Assembly: GCA_003645385.1 (NCBI GenBank)
Contig: QNEY01000100.1
Span: 1-6,500, forward strand
Length of the DNA: 6,500 nt
Reading direction: 5' to 3'
From: Gammaproteobacteria bacterium
Lineage (GTDB): Bacteria > Pseudomonadota > Gammaproteobacteria > Nitrosococcales > Methylophagaceae
The position numbers and the translations under genes were made by a program. Of this stretch, positions 1-5,440 are shown piece after piece; position 1 is the stretch's first letter, and the number at the start of each line of letters is the position of its first letter. Below the pieces are notes generated by a model. It saw only the letters and a program-made list of their open reading frames with translations, ran no database searches and was not told where the DNA came from.

Positions 1-1
1 G

Positions 2-595
2 CCATATGTGTTTAATTATAATTTGGGACGATTATTAAGCTATGGTATTGCCGGAGTGATCGTTGGTCTACTGAGCGCTCCATTGACAGCATTTAATGGT
101 CATTTAGTACTGCGATATTTTTCAGTCATTGTGATGATTGCTATGGGACTTTATTTGGCCGGTTGGTTCCCAAAATTTGCACATATGGAACGGTTAGGTG
201 CTCCAATTTGGAAATGGTTACAACCTGTTGGCCAGAAATTATTGCCCGTTCGAAAACGATCTCAAGCATTTTTATTAGGCATGGTCTGGGGCTGGTTACC
301 GTGTGGCTTGGTCTATGCTGCGCTAGCGGTTGCAGCAACGGTGGGCGAACCGGTTAAAGCCTCACTGGTTATGCTGGCATTTGGGGCTGGTACTTTGCCG
401 GCAGTCATGGGGGCAGGCATGTTCACAGGGCTTTTGGCTTCTATGGCAAGGGCAAAACATTTAAGACAAATTGCTGGTGTATTGATTATCGCAATGGCAT
501 TAGCTACGGCATTGTGGCCTATGGACCATAATAGCGATCATAGTAATCACGTTCAACACAGTGAACATGTAAATCATACAATGCAGGGCAGATAG
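2..595 (+). CDS. TauE/SafE-family (COG2836-type) inner-membrane protein, 5' end outside window
   Basis: The frame is open from the left edge. The GTG at 8 is not convincing as a start, because the Tyr-Asn-x-Gly-Arg-x-x-Ser-Tyr stretch it begins with normally lies some 40 residues inside this family. The missing part should hold the first helix with its Gly-Ser-x-His-Cys-x-x-Met-Cys-Gly-Gly motif. Numbering from the GTG, hydrophobic segments lie near residues 10-28, 37-55, 88-112, 115-145 and 154-170. The family signature is clear: Trp-Gly-Trp-Leu-Pro-Cys-Gly-Leu-Val-Tyr (94-103), then Phe-Gly-Ala-Gly-Thr-Leu-Pro-Ala. The last 24 residues are hydrophilic, with six histidines, five of them spaced exactly every third residue. 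Relatives are often found beside cbb3 oxidase assembly genes (ccoGHIS) and are suspected of metal or sulfur-compound transport; the substrate here is unknown. The histidine tail suggests metal binding (inference). The family call is firm; the transport role is not. Confidence 0.85.
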   Translation, partial: PYVFNYNLGRLLSYGIAGVIVGLLSAPLTAFNGHLVLRYFSVIVMIAMGLYLAGWFPKFAHMERLGAPIWKWLQPVGQKLLPVRKRSQAFLLGMVWGWLPCGLVYAALAVAATVGEPVKASLVMLAFGAGTLPAVMGAGMFTGLLASMARAKHLRQIAGVLIIAMALATALWPMDHNSDHSNHVQHSEHVNHTMQGR

Positions 596-599
596 AGAT

Positions 600-1526
600 A
601 TGAAGCAGATATTAGGGCAATCCCCAGAAATAACCCACATACTCCGAACAATCCCGATGATCGCTGCTAGTGATGCCAGTGTCTTGATTTATGGTGAGAC
701 AGGCACGGGCAAAGAACTGCTTGCACATGCATTGCATTCGGAAAGTCGTCGTCATGACAAACCTTTAATAACGGTTAATTGTGCTGCTTTACAGACTGAA
801 GGTATTGAGATTGACTTGTTTGGTCGGTGTAACATGGAGGGTGAGATAGAGCATCATGGTCGATTATTGGCAGCTGATGGAGGCACTGTTTTTCTAGATG
901 AAGTGGATGCTTTGCCATTATCAGTGCAAGCTAAGGTACTGCGATTTTTGGAGGCAGGAGAATGCCAGTTACAAGGTAGTCATAAGTTACAGCTGGCAAA
1001 TGTCCGTATTTTGGCAGCTAGTAGTGCCAACTTGCAGCAAGAGGTGACCAAAGGGCATTTTAGGGCAGATTTATTTTACCGTTTGCAAGTCGTACCGATC
1101 ACAATGCCTGCGTTAAGAGAGCGCAGCGAGGATGTTGCCTTATTACTACGATATTTTGGACGAGAATTAGCTGAAAAGAATGCAGTTGTCCGCTATTCGA
1201 AGGATGCGGAGCATTGTTTGCGAACTTATAAATGGCCAGGAAATGTACGAGAGTTAGCTAACTTTTGCCAGCGAATGGCATTGCTGAATCCAGGTAAGAT
1301 GATTCAACCCGAAGATTTACCACCTGAGATGATGCCGGAAGTAGCGGCTAGTAATCATGTGTTTTCTTTGCCACCAACAGGAATTAAGTTAGCACAAGTA
1401 GAATTAGACTTAATTGAGCAAGCCTTGGAAATGGCGGCAGGGAATCGTTCACGTGCTGCCCGCTTGTTAGGCATCAGTCGTGATACCTTGCTCTACAGAA
1501 TGCAGAAGTATTCCTTGTCGCCATGA
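600..1526 (+). CDS. Stand-alone AAA+/Fis-type transcription regulator of the sigma-54 activator family, lacking the GAFTGA loop
   Basis: A 308-residue protein made only of the central AAA+ domain (about 5-245) and a C-terminal Fis-type helix-turn-helix (about 265-305), with no N-terminal sensor domain, as in PspF. Visible ATPase motifs are Walker A GETGTGKE (32-39, Lys38), the glutamate-switch Asn in NCAAL (Asn60), Walker B TVFLDE (Asp100, Glu101), arginine fingers in FRADLFYRL (Arg155, Arg161) and sensor II WPGNVREL (212-219). The recognition helix region is GISRDTLLYRMQKY (291-304). Loop 1, which should read roughly G-x-F-T-G-A after LFG (73-75), is instead about three residues shorter, reads RCNMEGEIEHH (76-86), and has no GAFTGA. 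Sensor I is also atypical (Ser142 where Asn is usual). In this family GAFTGA contacts sigma-54, so this protein may regulate without sigma-54, as TyrR does (inference). The ATG lies 4 bases after the preceding stop with only a weak ribosome site, suggesting translational coupling. Its target is unknown. Confidence 0.88.
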   Translation: MKQILGQSPEITHILRTIPMIAASDASVLIYGETGTGKELLAHALHSESRRHDKPLITVNCAALQTEGIEIDLFGRCNMEGEIEHHGRLLAADGGTVFLDEVDALPLSVQAKVLRFLEAGECQLQGSHKLQLANVRILAASSANLQQEVTKGHFRADLFYRLQVVPITMPALRERSEDVALLLRYFGRELAEKNAVVRYSKDAEHCLRTYKWPGNVRELANFCQRMALLNPGKMIQPEDLPPEMMPEVAASNHVFSLPPTGIKLAQVELDLIEQALEMAAGNRSRAARLLGISRDTLLYRMQKYSLSP

Positions 1527-1543
1527 GACCTGGCTTATATTAA
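1515..1543 (+). promoter_or_regulatory. Possible sigma-70 promoter for thyA (weak)
   Basis: TTGTCG (1515-1520) and TATTAA (1538-1543) are separated by 17 bases; each matches consensus at four of six positions. The -35 box lies inside the end of the preceding regulator gene. Transcription would begin near 1550, about 33 bases before the thyA ATG. In AT-rich DNA such matches arise by chance, so this is only a candidate. The thyA start itself is supported by AGGGG at 1573-1577, five bases before the ATG. Confidence 0.25.
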
Positions 1544-1582
1544 AGTGGTAGTTAATTAAGATTTAAATTTGCAGGGGCGTGC

Positions 1583-2434
1583 ATGAAACAGTATTTGGAT
1601 TTGTGTCAGAGAATCATTGAACAGGGCACATGGATAGAAAATAAGCGTACAGGTAAACGGTGTTTAACCGTTATTAATGCAGATCTTGAATATGATATTT
1701 TCAACAATCGATTTCCTCTTATAACCACTCGAAAAAGTTATTGGAGGTCTGCGATAGCCGAGATACTAGGCTACATCCGGGGCTATGATAATGCTGCTGA
1801 TTTTCGTGCTTTAGGAACAAAAACCTGGGATGCCAATTCGAATGAAAACGAACAATGGCTTAATAATCCTTATCGTAAGGGTGAAGACGATATGGGTCGA
1901 GTTTATGGTGTTCAAGGTCGTAGTTGGTTAAAGCCTGATGGCAGCCCTTTGGACCAGCTTCGGAAATTGGTAGATAACTTGTCGAATGGCGTGGATGACC
2001 GAGGTGAAATTATTACCTTTTATAACCCCGGTGAGTTTCATATGGGTTGCCTAAGGCCCTGTATGCATACTCACACCTTTTCACTATTGGGTGATACGCT
2101 TTATTTAACATCATATCAGCGTTCATGTGATGTACCATTGGGTCTGAATTTTAATCAAATCCAAGTATTTTTCCTATTAAAAATTATCGCTCAAATTACG
2201 GGTAATAACCCTGGTATGGCTTACCATAAAATAGTAAATGCTCACATTTATGAAGATCAACTGGAGTTAATGCGTGATGTACAACTTAAGCGTATTCCTT
2301 TTGATCCACCAGAGTTACATATTAATCCTGAGATAAAAACATTAGAAGATTTAGAAACGTGGGTCACGCTTGATGATTTTGAAGTTACTGGTTATCAGTT
2401 TCATGAGCCCATTCGCTACCCCTTTGCAGTTTAA
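1583..2434 (+). CDS. thyA: Thymidylate synthase
   Basis: Converts dUMP and 5,10-methylenetetrahydrofolate to dTMP and dihydrofolate in the cytoplasm, as a homodimer. At 283 residues it is longer than the 264-residue E. coli enzyme, and resembles the 283-residue Vibrio-type ThyA from memory. The catalytic cysteine is Cys160 in CLRPCM. Other matches to E. coli are Glu60 (Glu58), Trp82-Asp83 (Trp80-Asp81), QRSCDVPLGLNFN at 179-191 (Asp183 and Asn191 for Asp169 and Asn177), and His221/Tyr223 in NAHIY (His207/Tyr209). The extra length is mainly about 12 residues between Trp-Asp and the Val-Tyr-Gly at 107-109. The dUMP-phosphate arginine pair of E. coli (Arg126-Arg127) aligns with Arg140-Gly141, a variant I believe is normal for the Vibrio-type branch. 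AGGGG precedes the ATG by five bases, and the MKQYL start is typical. No lgt gene, a common neighbour elsewhere, is visible upstream. Confidence 0.97.
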   Translation: MKQYLDLCQRIIEQGTWIENKRTGKRCLTVINADLEYDIFNNRFPLITTRKSYWRSAIAEILGYIRGYDNAADFRALGTKTWDANSNENEQWLNNPYRKGEDDMGRVYGVQGRSWLKPDGSPLDQLRKLVDNLSNGVDDRGEIITFYNPGEFHMGCLRPCMHTHTFSLLGDTLYLTSYQRSCDVPLGLNFNQIQVFFLLKIIAQITGNNPGMAYHKIVNAHIYEDQLELMRDVQLKRIPFDPPELHINPEIKTLEDLETWVTLDDFEVTGYQFHEPIRYPFAV

Positions 2435-2453
2435 TTATCATCATTGCCATCAG

Positions 2454-2465
2454 AACCTTAAGGTT
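2454..2465. repeat. 12-bp perfect palindrome downstream of thyA
   Basis: AACCTTAAGGTT is fully self-complementary and sits in the 83-base gap between thyA and the cytochrome b gene, 19 bases after the thyA stop. No T-run follows, so it is not a standard terminator. An overlapping alternative fold pairs CCTTA (2456-2460) with TAAGG (2470-2474). It could be an operator half-way between the genes, or chance. Confidence 0.4.
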
Positions 2466-2517
2466 TAGCTAAGGAAAAAAGTGTTTTATAGCAGTATCAA
2501 GTTACTAGGAGACACAG

Positions 2518-3261
2518 ATGAGGTTAAAAAAACAAGAACAATTAACGGTATATCCTGTTTGGGACAAGACAGTACGTATTTTTCACTGGGTAAATGTTTT
2601 GTGTGTATTGGGACTGATTGCGGTAGGCACGGTAATTTTAAATGCTAAAGCCTTGGGTGTAACCACTGACGGTAAGATTTTATTAAAAACAATGCATGTC
2701 TACATAGGCTATGTCTTTGCAGTGAATTTGGCGTGGCGCGTCGTATGGGGTTTTATTGGTAGCCGCTATGCGCGCTGGTCTGCGATGTTACCAGTAGGAG
2801 CAGAATATCGTGCTCAGCTCAGAGCTTTTATTGAGGGAGCAAAATTGGGTAGGAAAGTTGGCTTCCTAGGCCATAATCCAATTGCACGCTTGATGGTTGC
2901 ATTGTTGTTGTTATTGCTTAGTATTCAGGCTTTAACTGGTTTGGTGCTGGCGGGTACGGATGTTTATATGCCACCTTTTGGAAACACAATAAAAGAATGG
3001 GTAGCGACCGATCAGTTTACGGTAGAGAGCGTGAAACCCTATTCAAAAGAAGGGATTGATGAAGTGGCTTATAAAGAGATGCGAGATTTTAGGAAACCCT
3101 TTATTACTACTCATTACTATGTGTTTTATATTTTATTGGTATCAATTGTATTGCATTTAATTGGCGTAGTGGTGACAGAGTTACGGGAGCGAAATGGATT
3201 AGTGTCTGCAATGCTTACCGGTAAAAAAGTCTTTGCTGAGAAACCATTTGATGTGGATTAA
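2518..3261 (+). CDS. Cytochrome b561-type di-haem membrane protein (cytochrome b/b6 domain, hydrogenase b-subunit-like)
   Basis: A 247-residue integral membrane protein with four likely helices near residues 26-42, 61-80, 123-146 and 198-220. The pattern fits bacterial b-type cytochromes related to the Ni/Fe-hydrogenase cytochrome b subunit: Arg-x-Phe-His-Trp before helix 1 (His23), a histidine at the start of helix 2 (His60, followed by VYIGY), GHNP before helix 3 (His119), and two histidines 14 residues apart in helix 4 (His199 and His213). His23, His60, His199 and His213 are the likely ligands of two haems b (family knowledge plus inference). A roughly 50-residue charged loop separates helices 3 and 4 and holds no CxxCH motif. 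It should pass electrons between the quinone pool and a partner protein, but no hydrogenase or cytochrome c partner lies beside it, so the donor or acceptor is unknown. AGGAGA (2507-2512) five bases before the ATG fixes the start. Confidence 0.88.
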   Translation: MRLKKQEQLTVYPVWDKTVRIFHWVNVLCVLGLIAVGTVILNAKALGVTTDGKILLKTMHVYIGYVFAVNLAWRVVWGFIGSRYARWSAMLPVGAEYRAQLRAFIEGAKLGRKVGFLGHNPIARLMVALLLLLLSIQALTGLVLAGTDVYMPPFGNTIKEWVATDQFTVESVKPYSKEGIDEVAYKEMRDFRKPFITTHYYVFYILLVSIVLHLIGVVVTELRERNGLVSAMLTGKKVFAEKPFDVD

Positions 3262-3311
3262 TTGTAGATATGTTTTGTAGGGTTATTTTAGATTCAGAAT
3301 AAAGCACATTC

Positions 3312-3325
3312 TTTTCTAAAGAAAA
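3312..3325. repeat. Short inverted repeat upstream of the chemoreceptor gene
   Basis: TTTTCT (3312-3317) and AGAAAA (3320-3325) are perfect complements separated by two bases. The repeat overlaps the -35 part of the candidate FliA promoter, so it could be an operator. It is AT-rich and short, so chance is a real alternative. Confidence 0.3.
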
Positions 3326-3343
3326 TACTTTTAGTACCGTTAC
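3317..3343 (+). promoter_or_regulatory. Candidate sigma-28 (FliA) promoter for the chemoreceptor gene
   Basis: TAAAGAAA (3317-3324), exactly 11 bases, then ACCGTTAC (3336-3343). The enterobacterial FliA consensus is TAAAGTTT-N11-GCCGATAA, so five of eight positions match in each box, including the conserved TAAAG and five of six in CCGATA, with the exact spacing. It lies about 52 bases before the ATG of a methyl-accepting chemotaxis protein, a gene class commonly under FliA. The match plus context makes it credible; no experiment supports it here. Confidence 0.5.
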
Positions 3344-3394
3344 CTTATGTTGCAAGTAAGTCTATTACTAAAAAAATTAATGAAGGCCTAGAAG

Positions 3395-4597
3395 ATGAAA
3401 AAACAGTTAATGCTAGTGACGTTATTATTGGCTATAACACCGGCAGTATTGATGGCCTTAGTGGTCAGTTGGATTTTTATAAATTCTGACCAAGCTACAT
3501 TAACAGGCTCAACTATAATCGGCTTATGTGTGGGGATTGCCGCTGTCATTGCCTTGACAGCGCTTGTTGGTAGAAAATTGGTTCAATTGATGCTTGAGCC
3601 GCTTAATTATATTGTGGGTTCATTAACGTTCATTGCTAAAGATATTGAGCGGGGTGATGTCGATCTTACCCAGCTTCTTCAACCACCAGGCAAGACTAAA
3701 GTAGGACAAGCTTTGGCAAAAGGCACTAATACCATGTTGGAAAAATTTGCTGCTACATTGAAAGAGTTTAGTGAAGCGACTAATAGTATTTCAGTCTCAA
3801 CACACACAGTTAGTACTTTGGTCAATGAATCCAGTCACAATATGCGGACCCAACGAGTAGAAACGGATCAAGTTGCGACAGCAATTACAGAGTTATCTGC
3901 TTCAGCAGAAGAAGTATCACGAAATGCTCAATTAGGTGCTGAAGCAACAAAAGTGGCAGATGAAGAAGCCCAAAATGGAGCCAAAATTGTTAATGAAGCA
4001 GTTGATACGATTCAAGAGTTGGCCGGTAGTCTTTCTGATGCTTCAACAGTTATTCATAGCCTAGAAGATGATAGTGAAAGTATCGGTTCAGTTTTAGCTG
4101 TTATTCAAGGCATTGCTGAGCAAACAAATTTGTTAGCTTTAAATGCTGCAATTGAGGCGGCACGAGCAGGTGAACAAGGGCGAGGGTTTGCTGTAGTTGC
4201 TGATGAAGTCAGAACCTTGGCAAGTCGAACCCAAGTTGCGACAGAAGAAATCAAAACAATTATTGAACAATTACAAGCACGGTCGAAAGAAGCTGTGGCT
4301 GTGATGACTAAAGGGTGTGACAATGCTAATAGTGGTGTTGAAAAAGCAACAGCGGCTGGCAAGGCGCTAAATGATATCGCAACCAAAGTAGCGGATATTG
4401 ATGATATGAATGCTTTGATAGCAACGGCAGCGAGAGAACAATGTTCAGTAGCCGAGGAAGTGAATCAAAGCGTGATTCGGATTAGCCAGCTTACTGAGCA
4501 AACTACAGAAGGTTCCAGTCAAGCATCACAGGCATCTCAAGAGTTAGAACAACAAGCTTCTCGGTTGAAGGAATTGGCTGCTCAGTTCAAGGTATAA
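3395..4597 (+). CDS. Methyl-accepting chemotaxis protein with two membrane helices and no periplasmic ligand domain
   Basis: A 400-residue chemoreceptor that would couple to CheA/CheW to control flagellar or pilus motility. Helix 1 is about residues 5-29 and helix 2 about 39-58, joined by only some nine residues (30-38), so the usual 150-residue periplasmic sensor is absent. A HAMP-like region follows (about 60-115, with the family Pro in EPL near residue 69). The signalling domain (about 118-400) contains the near-invariant hairpin tip from Glu242 to Ala276, including EQTNLLALNAAIEAARAG and GFAVVADEVRTLA. Arms of about 140 residues on each side of the tip suggest the 20-heptad (40H) class; this is my estimate. 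There is no C-terminal NWETF-type CheR tether. Cys350 stands in the AREQCSVAEE stretch where serine is usual. The start is supported by GAAGG at 3382-3386. With no outside sensor it may respond to membrane, redox or cytoplasmic cues, or through a partner (inference). Confidence 0.93.
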   Translation: MKKQLMLVTLLLAITPAVLMALVVSWIFINSDQATLTGSTIIGLCVGIAAVIALTALVGRKLVQLMLEPLNYIVGSLTFIAKDIERGDVDLTQLLQPPGKTKVGQALAKGTNTMLEKFAATLKEFSEATNSISVSTHTVSTLVNESSHNMRTQRVETDQVATAITELSASAEEVSRNAQLGAEATKVADEEAQNGAKIVNEAVDTIQELAGSLSDASTVIHSLEDDSESIGSVLAVIQGIAEQTNLLALNAAIEAARAGEQGRGFAVVADEVRTLASRTQVATEEIKTIIEQLQARSKEAVAVMTKGCDNANSGVEKATAAGKALNDIATKVADIDDMNALIATAAREQCSVAEEVNQSVIRISQLTEQTTEGSSQASQASQELEQQASRLKELAAQFKV

Positions 4598-4633
4598 GCT
4601 CCGTTCTGGTGTTGGTCGGAAACATTTTCTAAT

Positions 4634-5311
4634 TCAGGCTAATAACCCTTGCTCGGCTAAAGATATAGTTTCACCATCTCCAACTACGATGTGATCCAAT
4701 ACGCGGATATCAACAAGCTCAAGTGCTGATTTAAGTCGTTGAGTAATATGCTGATCTGCTTGACTGGGCTCGGCAATACCTGATGGGTGGTTATGGGCAA
4801 AGATAACGGCTGCCGCATTATGCGCTAGTGCCTGTTTGACGACTTCGCGAGGATAAACACTGGCACCATCAATTGTGCCTCGAAATAGCTCTTCAAAAGC
4901 GATCATGCGATGTTTATTGTCGAGAAAAAGACACGCAAAGACTTCGTAGGGATAGTGACGGAGACGCTGTTGTAAATATTGTCGGGTTGTTTTGGCATCA
5001 GTGAGCGCATCGCCACGTGTTAGGGTGGATTCACTATGACGCAGGCTCATTTCTAAAATAGCTTGTAGCTGAGCGTATTTAGCAGGACCCAAACCATGTT
5101 GCTGACAGAATTGTTTTTGGTCGGCTTCAAGTAATGCCCGTAGGCTGCCAAAATGGGTCAAAAGTTGTCGAGCTAATTCAACGGCAGACAAGCCTGTTAC
5201 ACCTGTTCGTAGAAAGATTGCTAACAGTTCAGCATCAGATAATACCTGGGCACCTTGTTGCAGTAGTTTTTCTCTTGGTCTTGCATCTGCAGGCCAGTCC
5301 TTGATCGCCAT
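4634..5311 (-). CDS. radC: RadC-family (UPF0758) JAMM-domain protein
   Basis: A 225-residue, full-length RadC. The N-terminal helical part (about 1-95; MAIKDWPADARPREKLL at the start, LSDAELLAIFLRTG, then a helix-hairpin-helix-like GLGPAKYAQLQA at 73-84) precedes the C-terminal JAMM metalloprotease-like domain (about 103-225). The JAMM zinc site is complete: an upstream Glu in FEELFRG (139-145), His173 and His175 in HNHPSG, then Ser183 and Asp186 in PSQAD. The name reflects an old link to DNA repair that was later found mistaken for E. coli; the true function is unresolved, and relatives occur on mobile elements and near competence genes. It converges on the chemoreceptor gene with 36 bases between stops and diverges from miaB. 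In many gammaproteobacteria radC sits next to coaBC and rpmB-rpmG, so this location differs. The ribosome site is weak (GGAATCG upstream of the ATG). Confidence 0.95.
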   Translation of the reverse strand: MAIKDWPADARPREKLLQQGAQVLSDAELLAIFLRTGVTGLSAVELARQLLTHFGSLRALLEADQKQFCQQHGLGPAKYAQLQAILEMSLRHSESTLTRGDALTDAKTTRQYLQQRLRHYPYEVFACLFLDNKHRMIAFEELFRGTIDGASVYPREVVKQALAHNAAAVIFAHNHPSGIAEPSQADQHITQRLKSALELVDIRVLDHIVVGDGETISLAEQGLLA

Positions 5312-5345
5312 GAGTCGATTCCATTCGATGATGTAAGTAGAAACT

Positions 5346-5375
5346 AATTTAGCATACTGTTTTTAGCAAAAACAA
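5346..5375 (-). promoter_or_regulatory. Possible extended -10 promoter for radC
   Basis: Read on the minus strand, TTGTTT (complement of 5370-5375) is followed after 18 bases by TAAATT (complement of 5346-5351), directly preceded by TGC, giving an extended -10 arrangement. Transcription would begin near 5339, about 28 bases before the radC ATG. Box scores are modest (three and four of six), so this remains a candidate. Confidence 0.3.
5358..5374. repeat. Perfect inverted repeat, 7-bp arms, in the radC/miaB spacer
   Basis: TGTTTTT (5358-5364) and AAAAACA (5368-5374) are exact complements around AGC. On the DNA it lies in the spacer of the candidate radC promoter and overlaps its -35 box. It also overlaps a second inverted repeat at 5369-5386. 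It lies too far from any upstream gene end to act as a terminator, since both flanking genes point away. Confidence 0.5.
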
Positions 5376-5386
5376 GAACTTGTTTT
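5369..5386. repeat. Perfect inverted repeat, 8-bp arms, between candidate divergent promoters
   Basis: AAAACAAG (5369-5376) and CTTGTTTT (5379-5386) are exact complements separated by AA. The repeat covers the candidate radC -35 box and the first two bases of the candidate miaB -35 box, a placement typical of a regulator binding between divergent genes. No protein is identified as its binder. It does not fit the LexA consensus CTGT-N8-ACAG. Confidence 0.5.
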
Positions 5387-5413
5387 GAATTAAAGCCTCA
5401 AAAATAGTATCCT
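5385..5413 (+). promoter_or_regulatory. Candidate sigma-70 promoter for miaB
   Basis: TTGAAT (5385-5390), exactly 17 bases, then TATCCT (5408-5413); each box matches consensus at four of six positions. Transcription would begin near 5420, giving a leader of about 20 bases before the miaB ATG. Optimal spacing and position make it the best candidate in this gap. Confidence 0.4.
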
Positions 5414-5440
5414 ATCTGACCTTTTTTATGATTAAAGTAG

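Noticed and set aside
141..357. Short open frames on both strands
   Set aside because: They lie within the TauE/SafE coding region and show no family features.
1531..1545. TGGC start of a possible sigma-54 promoter before thyA
   Set aside because: The required GC of the -12 element is absent at the right spacing, so it does not fit TGGCAC-N5-TTGC.
2464..2492. TTTAGC-N17-TATAGC as a promoter for the cytochrome b gene
   Set aside because: The spacing is ideal, but the -35 box matches only three of six positions; not distinguishable from chance in AT-rich sequence.
2487..2500. FNR-like site before the cytochrome b gene
   Set aside because: Only the ATCAA half is present; the other half does not resemble TTGAT.
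3275..3303. TTGTAG-N17-AATAAA as a sigma-70 promoter for the chemoreceptor gene
   Set aside because: Weaker than the FliA-type candidate just downstream and with a poor -35 box.
4105..4386. Minus-strand open frame of 93 codons inside the chemoreceptor gene
   Set aside because: It lies antisense to the highly conserved signalling hairpin, where protein conservation keeps the opposite frame open; it has no recognisable domain.
4600..4630. Possible terminator between the convergent chemoreceptor and radC genes
   Set aside because: Only a 4-bp stem (TCCG/CGGA) with a 13-base loop and no proper T-run; too weak to call.
5356..5376. LexA-type box in the radC leader (starts TACTGT)
   Set aside because: The second half should read ACAG eight bases after CTGT, but the sequence there is A-rich and lacks it.
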